Positions 1 through 12,494 of a stretch of DNA of 64,000 nt are shown in pieces. Made by a program: the position numbers and the translations under genes. Within the stretch, counting starts at the first letter, position 1, and each line of letters opens with the position of its first letter. The notes beneath the pieces were generated by a model. The model did not search any database and was not told where the DNA came from. It saw only the letters and a list, made by a program, of their open reading frames with translations. Source of the stretch: Anisakis pegreffii (taxonomy: Eukaryota; Nematoda; Chromadorea; Rhabditida; Anisakidae); assembly GCA_035041965.1 (NCBI GenBank), contig JAPYMA010000105.1:172943-236942 (forward strand). Direction: 5' to 3'.

Positions 1-3000
1 TCAGAACTTTATGTTGCATGAAAAGACACTAATTATATGCACATGGTATGTCTCGCATGGTATAATTAATAATGCGAATTTATAATTACTTCGTATTGTT
101 AGTGCACAGTTCATAGTATATCTCACTTGTGCATTCGATGGTATGAATGACGAGCAAAACCTTTGAATGAAGCACCTCAATTTAAGTATATTCACAACAT
201 ATGTGGTCTTCAGAAGCGAACTAATCTCATTCACTATCATTACTCGAATTATTTCACCCAACTAAATTTCCCATCTCACCGTCAGCAATAATTGCATCTT
301 CAGTCATTCTAATCGAATCCTCAGTCGAGCGATGTGTTTGTGGAGCTTGTTCAGTCGGCTGCTCGTTGTTTTATAAGGCTGCATATCAAACGCTGAATAT
401 CTGATATTGAACAGGGGTTCAAACTTATCTATTATTTGTTATTTGTCCGAATGGTTGTTGGTAATTGCCAATTCATCTAACATCTTATTCATTTGTCGAC
501 GATGACTGCTCTCGAATAACTTTTAAAGAGCGACAATTATTTGTTAGTGGATAGCGTTTAATCATCATAAACGCTCTTATCCAAAACTTCAACACTCATC
601 TCGACATCGTTTCCTCATTACGCAAACATTCGCTTTGCATGCATACATGTTATGTGCTCTTTTGATTATATTGTCATTTCTATTATTCAAAAACAAGCAT
701 AGAACAATGCCACTTTTTGAGGAGGGAGAGTAGCTCGGTTCTCTTCGTATATGATCTATCAGATTCCATGGGGCATCGGATTTGCATCCATCAGTGCTAC
801 AACGTCACTTACAATTATCAGATTAATACATTCAGTCAGTTAATCCTCTAGCCCTCAATACAGAACCCTTTTATCCTCAGAAAGGTTGTGTCATGTAAGT
901 GATAAAATATGAGATATGTAAGCAATGTGATCGAATATTCGTCGTTCGATGGCCACTCCGCAATTCGGTGCTCAAATGAAAATGACCTGTTCAGTGCGTA
1001 CGATCCATTGTTGATCGCCAATGGTAAGTAGCTGACTGAGTGAATGCATGCTGAAATTACCCGAACTGGTGAATATTTGTGCCTTTTTTAAAAATGCTTA
1101 TGAAGATCAAAGCAAACTTGAATCAGCTAACCTTCACATCAATTATATTCAGCAGATGGTTGTTGGTTCATAAGAATGTGCAAGTTTTCGTGACAATTTG
1201 CTGATTGTAAACGCTTATGAAGATTCAAATTGATAATTCATGAATATTCTCAAAAACGAGCACTGCTATGTAGCAAATAAAAATGCAGCAATTCATTTTA
1301 TTGTTCTTTCATTCCGTAGTGACAAATAAAACGTTTTCAACTGAGAACGGCGCATTTCCTAAAATGCCGTTATGCCTGTGCTCTCTGATACTCTGAAAGT
1401 GTCGTATTAAATTCAATCAAATTAAATTTAATACTTGTGCTATGAATTGGTGTGCTGCAAAACTTGCTTATAGCTAATTGCATTTCATATGTATGGGAAT
1501 TGAGTTCAGAAGTTCAAACATACTTTTGGATGGTAGGCTTCATCGTGTTTATCGATCAGATGATCAGATGATCTGTAAAGAGGCAATTGTAGAAGCTGTT
1601 GATCTACGAGATCAGTACTTTTATTTAGTGCGTGAAGTTGGCGGTACTTATTGAGATTACTCGTGAATTTATGCATGAATATCATAACGAGAACTATCGA
1701 AGTGCCAACTGAATTGAATGATGAGCGTATTCGTACTCGGATTCTGTTAACGATTTATTACTCAATTCAGTTTGAATCCGAAATTCGCTCGCAGCAAACA
1801 TATTCCATTCTATTATCTTCGATCAGAACATTAACTTGATTTTTTATGCATTTGCTTCATTTCAGTGTTCTTTCCAGCTGAAAATGTTTTCATTTTCTCA
1901 CGAATTTATTCTAAAAAGGAATAAATAATTTATAAATAATAATAAATAATAATAAATTTCTTCTTTACAACTTATGTGCTGTGTCAGCGATGCATTCGCA
2001 TCATCACTCCTTTCTCTATTCAATGCATTTTTGTACTTTATCCAACATTTTTTAATGCTTTCGCTGAAAATCTTTTTCGAATTTCAAAATCTAGAATCGA
2101 TGATGATTGGATTATACGACTGATCGCATACAACAGATGCATTTCTTTTTTAATCAGCTTCTTCTCACAACTTCACTGATGTGCTTTTTAGGCGAGCAAG
2201 TTCTAAATGGATTACAAGATTATGGAATCACTCGGAAATTGTATCCGAATTGTAACTCAAATCTAATACCAAATTGTTCTATTTCATTAACAAAACTTAA
2301 TTCTTCAGACAATTACGTTCGAAACTTCAATCATTCCTTTAATCATTATTGAAACAGAAATCTTCTCGAGCAGATTGCTTTAGAATAGAATTCTCACAAA
2401 TGCTTGTGCAAATGTTTATGTATGATGTTCTGATACATTTTTTTTAGCTATCAAAAATAGACTACTGAGCGCATCATTAAATTATGCATTTCAACAGAGA
2501 ACCTGATTCGAACTTGATGGCCATTAAAAGCACATAACAAGAACAACAACAATAATTCTTTAAGCTAATGTTACGAAACGAGATGGATGCATTTTGAAAC
2601 TGATTTATTGACTCGAACGTCAGCGAAATGTTTTAGTATTCGTTTCGAAAGATGTTGCTTCGAGTGTATCGTTTAATGGATTTTCATTTCTGTAGGTGGT
2701 ATGAAAGGAGGCATTATCGAGCTGCTCTGATGATATATCCAATGGATTTAGGGTTATTGATGATGCAGTATCACTGAACTGAATGCCAATCATCAGCTCG
2801 TCATCTTGATTTAACACTTCCGAATGTCCGTATCAAATTTCTGTGAATGTTTCGATTCTTCTCGTTGTAAATTCACTCGTGCAATCGTTTATGCATTATT
2901 TATGCACGCATCTTCTCGTTATCGTTACCTTCTCCTCGTGTTCGAGTGCGATGCCCTTCGACAAATGTTTCAAGATTCGTTCGTATCCTTCAATTAACCT

Positions 3001-3443
3001 CTTCCATAAATAATGTTTACTGGTCACATATTCACAAAAAATATATAAGCAAACTAAAGGTTGTTTTCAAGCATCAGCAATCCATTATCATACATCACTC
3101 TATTATTCATTCATCTTGATTAACACCACATCTCGCTCACTTCTGATTATACTATCACATATTTTAATGTCACTCAGTTATTTTTCATGTTCTGAATTGC
3201 AATCATTCCATGATAAAAACAGTGACAAATCCTTTCATCAACAGTGACATTATGAAGTGAATCGATTCTCTGCTACGTGTCTGTCACTCATATTCATTCG
3301 ATATAAACAATCATAAAACAAGTGAATTGTTTTACTGTGACTAACTGTCAGTAAGAAATGATTTATCGAATTGTTTCAGGACGAAGTAATCTAAGGATTT
3401 GCTAAGTAAGGTGTATTTATTCATTTTATGCTTCTTCAGCAAT
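1..3443. other. Gene-free upstream region
   Basis: No reading frame here shows a recognisable family, and none is flanked by splice sites that build a consistent model. The open frames are short and look like chance. The sequence is AT-rich with scattered TTTATT/AATAAA words. The right end should hold the promoter of the receptor gene starting at 3444. A CTTCTTCAG acceptor-like sequence ends at 3439, just before that start codon. Confidence 0.5.
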
Positions 3444-6400
3444 ATGAACGATTCACTAAACTATTTTGCATCTCCGTTCAATCTGACTGATCACAGAGGA
3501 ACGGGCGACGTCGACCATGATTTTTTGCAGGTGATTCAATGATTATTCTGTTGTATTTGTCTAAATAAATCCTAGCACAATTATGATTTGTTATTACATA
3601 TCATTATCACTTCATGTGTGTATCAAATATCACCCGTTCGATCATTATTATCGTCGAATTCTTATTGTTGCTACTGATATCGAAATCATTCGAGTTTGGC
3701 GACAGAATTTCTTCAAATTAGTCTTGTTTGTATACTTTCACCTGCATATAATTGCGATATCACACGTTTCTAGCACCTGTCAGTAGAGACATCGTAGGTG
3801 TTGTCAGTGGTGAAAATGTCAATCATTTTCAAAGTTTTTCGACTTTGACTAAGATTAAATCACACGGATAATATCCATCAATACAATATTTCATCATCAA
3901 ATTTATTCACATTGATTTAGGTCTTCTTTTTGCCCATTTTAGTCGTGCAGAATTCGATTAACGAGACGAATACTTCATTCGTTCGTTAATTCCATTTTAC
4001 GTTCACCTTATGCTGAAGTGTTTTGAAGCACTTGAAAAGTGTTTAGTGTTGATAAATACTACCGAAGAATCAATTATCACATTCGAATCTAATAATTAAC
4101 ACGTCCGGCATGTTCACTCTTATTTGATGCGTTTCCACTCATTGAGCATTCGAATTGTTTTTGTTGTAAGAACACTGATGATTCTTGGAGAAGCAAAAAT
4201 TTCCTACAGAAAAGTGCTTTCACACTCAATATACTCATCATCGCTTTCACGAAACTACTAAAAATTTCTCAGTTCTGCAAAAAATGACTAAATTCGCACA
4301 GCTAAAAGCATTCATTTAAATATTTCTCTGCTGTGCGTTTCGATTGCATTTGACTGCACTACTGTTGCACTATTATCAAGTTCTCATTCAAACCACCCCA
4401 AAAATTGTTTTATTCAGTTTTATTTTATCACAATTTATCATCCATTTACTAAAAACTTCATCCTCAGTGCACACAACAATCCTCCATTCCGCATCCACCA
4501 CACTTGCATTGATTTACTGCATATGTTCAGTTTGGCATCGAATCGACAATTACTACATCCACAACTCCAATCAGTGTAATACTTCTGGATAGTGAACAAT
4601 ATTTACATCATAAGAATCTAATGTAATTAAATATGCATAAAGGACGGGTATATACGCATGATTCAATTCAAATATTCCCTCAATTCCATTCACATATGAT
4701 ATGCATAGCGAATGTGGTTTCGCATATTATAGATCTGCTGCTTACAAGATCTTTCAACAGCTCATAATTTGATTTATTTCATTGACACATCATTTGAGAT
4801 ATCATTGATTTATATTATAATACAAGGCAAACTTTATTTGCATCTCCTAAATAGCACATTCGAAAGTGATGATAAAATCCATTTCAGATGATATCAATAG
4901 GGATAGTCTTGATCATATTAATACTGGCATGTGTTGTTGGTAATTTATTGGTCATTATTGCCATTTTGATTGAACGTGATCTACGTAGTAGACCACAATA
5001 TTATTTGATATTCTCATTAGCTGTTGCCGATCTCTTGGTAAGCTTCAGAACAATGCTGTTTCTATCTTGTTCAGTCCACTCCAACCACCTCCCTTCCCTT
5101 GAATGTTGAATTGACAGCGTCCATCTTCTATTTTGAATGCCAGTCCCAATTGTAACTTCAGTGCCGACCTGATCAACGAAGAGGAATATTACTCGTGTAT
5201 GATATGATATAATTCCTTATGTAATTCAGCTATAAAGTGACACTCTAATCATTAGAAAGTAATTCATGTCGGGATAATAACTGAGGTAATTCAGGTTGGT
5301 CTCATTGTAACACCGCTTGGAGCATGGTCAACCGTTCTAAGAGCTTGGACTCTTGGTGTGACACTGTGTGATTTTTGGATTAGTGTTGATGTGCTCGTTT
5401 GTACAAGTTCAATTTTGCATCTTGTTGCTATCGGTTTGTTGATTACATTTCGATGAGTGAAGGGGGTTTACGATAGTCACTTTGAGAGATGTTTTACCAA
5501 AGAATACCAACTCAGCAAAACATAACCACTTTGCAAGCACACAACAATTGCTATGATTCACGCGATAGTGAAATATTATCATCATTGAAGCACTGGATCG
5601 TTACTGGAGTATAACGGATATTTGCTATGTTCAAAATCGAACACCGCGACGAATTTTCGGAATGTTAGGAAGCATATGGATTGTATCGCTGTTGATTTCA
5701 TTGGCACCGATCCTCGGATGGAAAGATGAGGATTTCTTTGATCGGGTCGAGAAACAACAAGTCTGTTTGATTAGTCAACAGATTAGTTATCAGGTTCGAT
5801 TACAGCTCTTCTCACTGCTCCATCCGGATGTAGCAGTTCGTATATTTCAGGTGTTTAGCACAGCAACTGCCTTTTACATACCGCTATGTGCAATCATTTG
5901 TATTTATTATAAAATAATGCGTGCTGCAACACGACGATTCAAACGTGAACGAGACCGTAGAACGATCATCCACCGTAATGGAAGCACTGATTTGCTGAAT
6001 AACCAGCATCGTCTTCTTGACCCCAAAAAGGTTTTCGTTTTAATATGCACTGTTTCACATCGATTCTGTGTTACGCCCTCCATCATTCGTTCTACAGATG
6101 AGTGTTCCAACAGTGACGTTATCACGGACATCATCAGCTGAACGAAATCGCACTTCATTATCCAAAGCAAATGGACAAAAAGTAGTGACAGATGTTCAAT
6201 CGAAGGTTGTTTTCTTATTTTGCAGTCGAGTGAGTGCAGCTGCATTGCTACTTTGAGTGCATAGCGCTCATTTGAATGATATTCAGGTGATGGAAAGTAG
6301 TCCTGATACGACAACTGAAGAAGATCGAACTGCGATGCCATCTAACGGTCACTGCATGGCTGAGACACGCATCGACGATCACGTAGCGGCTCATAGCAAA

Positions 6401-7258
6401 CGTATTTACTTACTGATTAAGTGTGTATCGAAAGGCAGATGCGTGAGCACGGTTGATAGCATTCAATGAACTCTGATACAAGTCTGATCATTGAATTCGA
6501 GCATTCCAGCAAATATAAGCTACGATCGAATTTCGAATGGATTCTGTGGTCATACAAATCACTGTTTGAGTCATCATCAAAATTATCATTAATCCCAGTT
6601 AGTGATGGTAACCGAGCGAAGTTCGCTCGGTCAAATTCGATGAAATTCAACCGGATTCCGATTGAGGAAATTCGAAATTTGGTCGGGATACCGAAATGCG
6701 GAATTGCAAAAAATGGACTCGGGTGGATTGCAGTCGAACGAAGCCTTCGGTTACCATCACTAGTACACACTCATTCGAAAGTTGAAAAGAAGATGTAAGT
6801 GAAATGCGTGAAAGTTCAGCGATGTTGACACGTTTGATATTACCAAAGAAGAGGCGTTCCAAAGAAAGCAGTGAAATGAAACGTGAGCGTAAAGCTTGGA
6901 GGACCTTAGCGATAATCACTGGAACGTTCGTTGCGTGTTGGACACCATTCTTTCTCATCTCGTTATATCGACCCATTTGTCAGTGTCGTATTCCGATCCT
7001 TCTTGAGAGTGTTACCAACTGGTTGGGTCAGTTCCTCGATCATTCATTTATTCCATCGTCACCATTAGTACCAATTCATGCCATCTTCTCATAGCACATT
7101 TAAAAAAATCTCGGCTTGTAATGGCAATCAAACTCCTGTCTTCAGGCTATTTAAACTCAGCATTAAATCCGATAATTTACACAGTATTTTCGCTCGATTT
7201 CCGACGCGCATTCCATCGTATTCTTAAACGATTGTGTTTGATGGAGTCAACACGCTAA
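3444..7258 (+). CDS. Serotonin 5-HT1-like biogenic amine GPCR (SER-4-like)
   Basis: Class A G-protein-coupled receptor of the plasma membrane, probably binding serotonin and coupling to Gi/o. Modelled exons: 3444-3530, 4888-5037, 5295-5433, 5591-5793, 5851-6030, 6098-6205, 6287-6401, 6820-7026, 7146-7258. All phases close, giving about 433 residues. Exon 1 encodes a short extracellular N-terminus with two N-glycosylation sequons (NDS, NLT). TM3 carries the amine-binding Asp in [10 protein letters not shown], followed by [14 protein letters not shown] (DRY motif). The second loop starts RTPRR as in 5-HT1. TM6 has CWTPFF and TM7 has [15 protein letters not shown] (NPxxY). The TM3/second-loop pattern favours 5-HT1; a D2-like or tyramine receptor is less likely. 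The third-loop exons (6098-6401) are poorly conserved, and the 6401 donor is the least certain junction. A CTTCTTCAG sits four bases before the ATG, a possible trans-splice site. A poly(A) signal AATAAA lies at 7703-7708. Confidence 0.85.
6600..6762. mobile_element. Tc1/mariner-type MITE in receptor intron
   Basis: A 163-bp element is bounded by perfect 16-bp inverted repeats that include the flanking TA: TAGTGATGGTAACCGA at 6600-6615 and its exact reverse complement TCGGTTACCATCACTA at 6747-6762. The TA dinucleotides at both ends are the target duplication of Tc1/mariner transposons. An internal palindrome (ACCGAGCGAA-G-TTCGCTCGGT) sits next to the left repeat. There is no transposase. It lies inside the intron between 6401 and 6820, and it explains the spurious open frames there. 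Confidence 0.8.
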
Positions 7259-8408
7259 ACGGTAATGACTTGTGACGATTTGTCTCAATTAAATCATGCA
7301 GTATTGACGAAAGCAACCATTAACTAATACCAATAACACTTGCAGTTTCTTATTCTTGGCGAGCAACCACACCACCTTCACCAAGTGATAAGAAAACTGT
7401 TCGATGGAATGAATAGTTGTTTGCGTTTCTATTTTCATGGTTCATTTGGATGACATGAATGTAAATAAACAAATGATATTGCCATTGTTTTTCATCATTT
7501 GTTATACGACTTTTTGTTTTTATAACTGAAATATGCAGGTGATTAGACAGTGACTCGTATTTGCCGTAGAATATACGATTATATAAGAACAATTATGCAT
7601 GAGGAAATCATCTGAATTGGGAGTTGTATTGATCTGATCGAAACCACTTCATAATGGTAACAGCAAATTACAGTAACGAAACCAAATTTAAAATTAACAA
7701 CGAATAAACCACCAAAATGATTGGAATCTTCAACAATATTATGAGTTTGTCATCAGAACGATCAATTGGAAGGGATGAGACAGCACAACAATGAGATTAA
7801 CAAATATATCAGCAGTTAATTAGCAATGTTGAATAACATTAGTAAGAGCAACTGGTCAACACTACCAATGAAATGGAATGTTGTGAACAAAACAGAATTC
7901 AGGTGATTTCAAGGAACTAGTCACGTAAAGTTCTGTGAACATCCCAAAATGACAACCAATCTTTGATTATTATCATCAACATCAATAATATCATTCGAAT
8001 ACATAAATCTTCGACGGAAATCGGCGGTGAGCGGAAAGTCAGAATCAAACGAAAACGTATTTTAAAATCGAACATTTCCACAACAACTTTTCATGTTCCA
8101 AATGGATATGAAAAATTATTGAAGAAATGTTTGGTTTTGAATTTTTGAATAATAATTTCTTAAAAATTCATTTTATTTGTCCTTTTCCAAATGATGGACA
8201 GATGTATAAAAAACATCAAAACAAGCTCTAGTTATAAAAAAACGATAATATAAAACTCAACAACCACTAGAACTCACTTTACAATGACGATATTAACACT
8301 AAACTGTATTGTAAGCAACTAACAGCACGCAAAATTGATCTGATGCAAATAGAACGAATGAAGTTCAATAAACTGAATAAATTAGACTTTTTATCAACAT
8401 ATCGAAAA
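7259..8408. other. Convergent intergenic region and 3' UTRs
   Basis: This region separates the 3' ends of the receptor (+) and the MAGUK (-). It holds AATAAA at 7703-7708 for the plus gene. On the minus strand it holds AATAAA (plus-strand TTTATT at 8172-8177), about 235 bp after the MAGUK stop. No further gene is seen. Confidence 0.5.
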
Positions 8409-11400
8409 TTAATCAAGCCAAGCGGATGGCATCCAGGAGGGTTGATAATCGAGCTGCTTAACAATATGAGATAACTGACTGAAAGTGACATCAAGATTAG
8501 CATTAATTAAAACGAAATCACAATAGGATGCATACAAATGATACAACTGATCACTCGATTGGATGATCTGCTCTATTTCTGGATCTGTGAAACCACGCGA
8601 ATGTGATGAAGATAGCGTGTTTGTGTTAGAATTAGCAGCATTATTTGATGCGGTCAATATACCACGACGGGCATCTTGTTGTTGGGTTACATGCAGACTG
8701 CGAGTTCGTTGCTGACTTCTCGTTTCCTTAATTGTTACTACATAATATCAACTAACAGGGCACATTCAATTGAACTTCATCTGTGACGGTGATTATTACA
8801 CTTACCAAAATATTATTTAAGTACAATAAATTAAGACCAAAACTGAACGAAGACGAAACAAACTTTGAAAGTATCGAAATCAGGTGGTTTAATGAAGACA
8901 ACAAACGGTTTGAACGCCGAGCATCGCAGCAGTCTCAGCGCAAGTGGGTGTGGATTCAGCACGGGTATTCGTCCTTCAATACAGCACTTATCGATGCTAA
9001 TCAATACACAACCATAATAAAAGCAATACAATAATGAAAACAGAAATAAACCTTGTTGAATGATGCTAACAACTGAATCAGCAAGAGTACCATATAAATT
9101 ATCTCTGTATTCACCGAATTCCAAGAACCTGCCCAGTCTTATCCAATGTTCCATTTCATCTTTTTTCACAAAATAATAATCCACACCTTGCATTTCATGC
9201 GCTCTAAAAATCAACTTCTATGCGGCATACTATCTTTCGAGGCATGAAAAACATTCGGATGAACTATTTAGTAACGAAACCTCGGTGCTCTCGAGGTGTG
9301 CGGGACTGTAGTTGAAAATCGTTCAGGATTACTCATTATTAATCGACGTTTCAATTCATTCCGACCAACACCTGATGCACCGATCAGCACTACCGATCGA
9401 ATCATCTTTTTATTTGGTGATACCAGAGAAACACTCTCGTATAATGCGCCTTCATATACCTCAATTATTCATTATTAATGAGTTTGACGAGTCAATTATA
9501 TGAGATACCTCATTTAGTGTTCTTGATGCAGCAGTGTTCTTTTTAATTCCTTTCCTCACACTATTACTATCCGACTCGCGTTGTTTTCGTCGTTTTTGAT
9601 GAAGTAATTCAGACGGAATTATTCCGATTCGTCTTCTTTTCACTTCAATCAGTTATCATTTATATTATCACAAATACTCGGATACGAAAAGTAAATTCGT
9701 ACTAAACTGATTATAATATAAATAAATAGACAACAAACCATCAGAGGACTGATCAACGGAATGATATTCATCAAAAGGAGCGAAACCAATGGACCTGGCT
9801 TGCCACCAGTGTTCATCACCATTCACCACAACTAGTTCGAGTATTTCGTTTCGTTTAAACGACAATGCTGCTTCAGGGCACGGATGTAATGCATCACTTG
9901 AGCCGTCATAGTCTGTCTGCAACAATCTCTATACTTCTCACATTCACAATAACACCATCAACTAACCAATGCTCTAACGTAACGCGGTTCATCGTACTCA
10001 ACAATCGTCGGCATTTCAGCAGGAATTAATTTGAATTGAACTGTTCCATCATCGGTATTCAACAGCTTCACGATATCAGTTGGTTTCATTCCAGTTACAC
10101 TCACACCATTCACTTCCATCACACGATCACCCACCTGAATTATTATTATTTCAACAACACTGACTAATTTCATTCGCAAGATAATAATCAAACTTGAATG
10201 TTCTCATTATTATTTCAGCAACACTGACTATTTTCATTCGCAAGATAATAATCACACCTGAATAGATGCACAGCGATCCGCAACTCCACCAGCAATTATC
10301 CTCGCCACAAACACACAACCATCAGTATCACACTTGATTGTTGCACCCAACGCTTCATTGCCCTTCACAAGACGGATCATTTTGATGGCAATCCCCTCTT
10401 CATCGTCCACTTCGTACGGTATTTCGGGTAATTGTGGTGAATAACGACCATCCATTATATGCTCATATGTCCACAACAGACTCTTTATCAGTAAATTCAT
10501 TTTACATATTCCTCGAGACAAATTTCAACAAGTTACTTCTAGTAATTAACTTTGTAAGACCTTAAGAGAATAGATGATATCAATAGGTGTTAAAAGCTCG
10601 GCTGAATAACTGTAAATTCTGTAAATGACGACTGTAGATTGGTTTAGAAATGTGGTTTCGATCAGATAAATAAATCATCATAAAATTACCTTGACAACAG
10701 GTTTACTTAAGAGTGAAACAAGCTGTTGTACAGCCACTGAAGGCGGAGCTGATTCTTCCCATTCATAAAGTAAACTCTCGTTTAATTCATATATGTTAAC
10801 ACCACTGAAATTAGTACTTGAAATCGTTAGATATTCTGAGGCGATAAACATTTACAATAGAACAGAGCTAATGTACAATGAAAAATGAAATATAAAAACG
10901 ATGATTAACCTGGAAGGAGGTCGGTTACTATTACTGCTTTTGCGAGTACGACTCGATGATATTAGTTTATGAATCACTGAAATAGCCTTTTGATCGTCTG
11001 AAGTGAACTTTTTCTTTCTCGAGCCATTCTCATCAGCGATTCCCTCGAGAATACCTTCGAATGCTTTCACAAACGACTCTAAAGATGTGCCGCAAACACC
11101 ATCGGGACCCATATTCACAAACCAATTGTTTGATTTGATGTCATTTTGATGAGACCAACGTGAATAACTCTTAAATTATATGCATAATGCGAATGGCAAG
11201 TCGCTGTTAATCGTACGCATTTGCTAAATATTCATCACTGATTCGCTCCATTCAAACAATCCACCGGATTCCAACTTCCACCACAAGTTGCTTTTACAAA
11301 CGATATAAAATTCCTCACAATCAGTAACGCATACTCTGGAACACAATCATAAAATGCAAATCGAACATAGCAAATATCAAATGACGACATTCGTCGTTAA

Positions 11401-12152
11401 AGACGAATGTGCCATTGGCAAATCGTTTCAAGTGAGCATTGCACGCTACGAAATTATATGCAAGAGATTTCTCAGTGGGAATGAAGTAGGAGTAAAGTAC
11501 GGAATTAGGTGAGGAAATATTGCAGAATAATAGAACACTGATGAGTTTTTGTAGAGGAATGAGAGTGATAAAGTACTGTGGGGAGTCATGAGAAAAGAGT
11601 CGAATAAATACGTTGCTATTTTCACTGGATACTCAACTCTAGTGTTCGCATGGGATCCCGAGGATCCCGAATCGCGGCTTTTGAATCTCGATCGTGATCC
11701 AGGATTCATGTTTCCGGTAGTCAGCGGATTATACTGAACGAAGCGGATTAGGTATGTGGATTGGCTATAGAAAATCGTCATTATAACGTGATGTAATCCA
11801 TGTCCCTCGACAACACATATTCTTTTCCGAGGCTGAAGAATCTGGAGAATCCGACGATTAGTATTGTCAGGGTCACCACATCTTCACGCTATGCACTCGT
11901 GACTTTCGCCTGATAGCGTGGTGGTGACGACTTGTTTACCATTGAATCGTTTTGAATTTGTAGTTTCGGAAAAGTACGATGGTATCTCTTCAGAAGGAAT
12001 TCAATCTTCCTCTTATGCTTAGCCTGAGATTCCAATGCCTCACCAGTGAATGTAATGCTATTCGCTAGAGATCTCATGATTAGTTTCACTTTCCTGAATC
12101 TGCACGAAGAAACTACGAATTTATTTTGCAACTGCTTCCTAACACCTATCAT
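8409..12152 (-). CDS. PALS1/Stardust-type MAGUK scaffold (MAGU-2-like)
   Basis: Polarity scaffold expected at apical junctions. PALS1 binds Crumbs through PDZ-SH3-GUK and PATJ/LIN-7 through L27. Exons in transcript order: 12152-11940, 11832-11626, 11169-10910, 10804-10690, 10482-10258, 10134-9967, 9916-9795, 9635-9509, 9459-9281, 9203-9052, 8973-8864, 8726-8409. Total 2196 bp, all phases closing, about 731 residues (human PALS1 675). An L27-like segment spans the 10804/10482 exons (VQQLVSLLSKPVVK then SLLWTYEHIMDG). The PDZ has EALGATIKC and GDRVMEVNGV; the SH3 has ALTDYDGSSD and EHWWQA; the GUK has GASGVGRNELK, VPHTSRAPR, RDNLYGT and FKPFVVFIKPP. The GUK P-loop lacks the catalytic Lys, as in other MAGUKs, so it should bind and not phosphorylate. 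The stretch LEFGEYRDNLYGTLADSV resembles PALS1 more than other MPPs. The first two exons rest on splice phase only, so the true start may differ. Confidence 0.85.
10135..10257 (-). repeat. Intron made of a tandem duplication
   Basis: The 123-nt intron between the two PDZ exons consists of two direct repeats about 64 bp apart. Each contains TCTTGCGAATGAAA followed by TAGTCAGTGTTG and TGAAATAATAAT on the minus strand. Both copies start with a GT-TGATTATTATC type sequence preceded by ATTCAG or ATTCAA, and the intron ends in ATTCAG. Confidence 0.85.
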
Positions 12153-12494
12153 TATCGTTTAACATATCATCGCGCACATCTTTTCCCATTTAAATTATCA
12201 ACTTTCGACAACAAAAACGAACTGAATGAAAGGTTTGCAATGTGAACTTCTTGAATTTTCAATCATTCCACAAACAGGCGCAAATTTGAAATTTAGTGGC
12301 AGCGAACGTCACAGACACCTCATATTTTCATTTTTAGACGGGGAAAAAAAGCAGAGTTGTTGGCTAGACGGGTTCCCACATCTCCGTCTCGGGAATGGTG
12401 ATAGTAATATCTTGTGCAGTGTTGCGAAGTAGTTTTGATGTCGTCCTTGATTTTCGATTTTCGATTTCGATTTTTGATATTGTTTCAGCTGAAA
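12153..12494. promoter_or_regulatory. Shared divergent promoter region
   Basis: About 340 bp separates the proposed start of the minus-strand MAGUK from the start of the plus-strand PSMD5-like gene. Both promoters must lie here or overlap it. A TTGTTTCAG acceptor ends at 12488, six bases before the PSMD5 ATG, and is a candidate spliced-leader site. No TATA box or other specific element is convincing. Confidence 0.4.

Noticed and set aside
5907..6341. 144-codon minus-strand frame
   Set aside because: It is the antisense of receptor exons 5-7, which have strong plus-strand evidence.
6417..6976. Overlapping open frames of over 100 codons on both strands
   Set aside because: They run through the MITE and its inverted repeats; the palindromic sequence creates frames on both strands. 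Only the part from 6820 belongs to the receptor.
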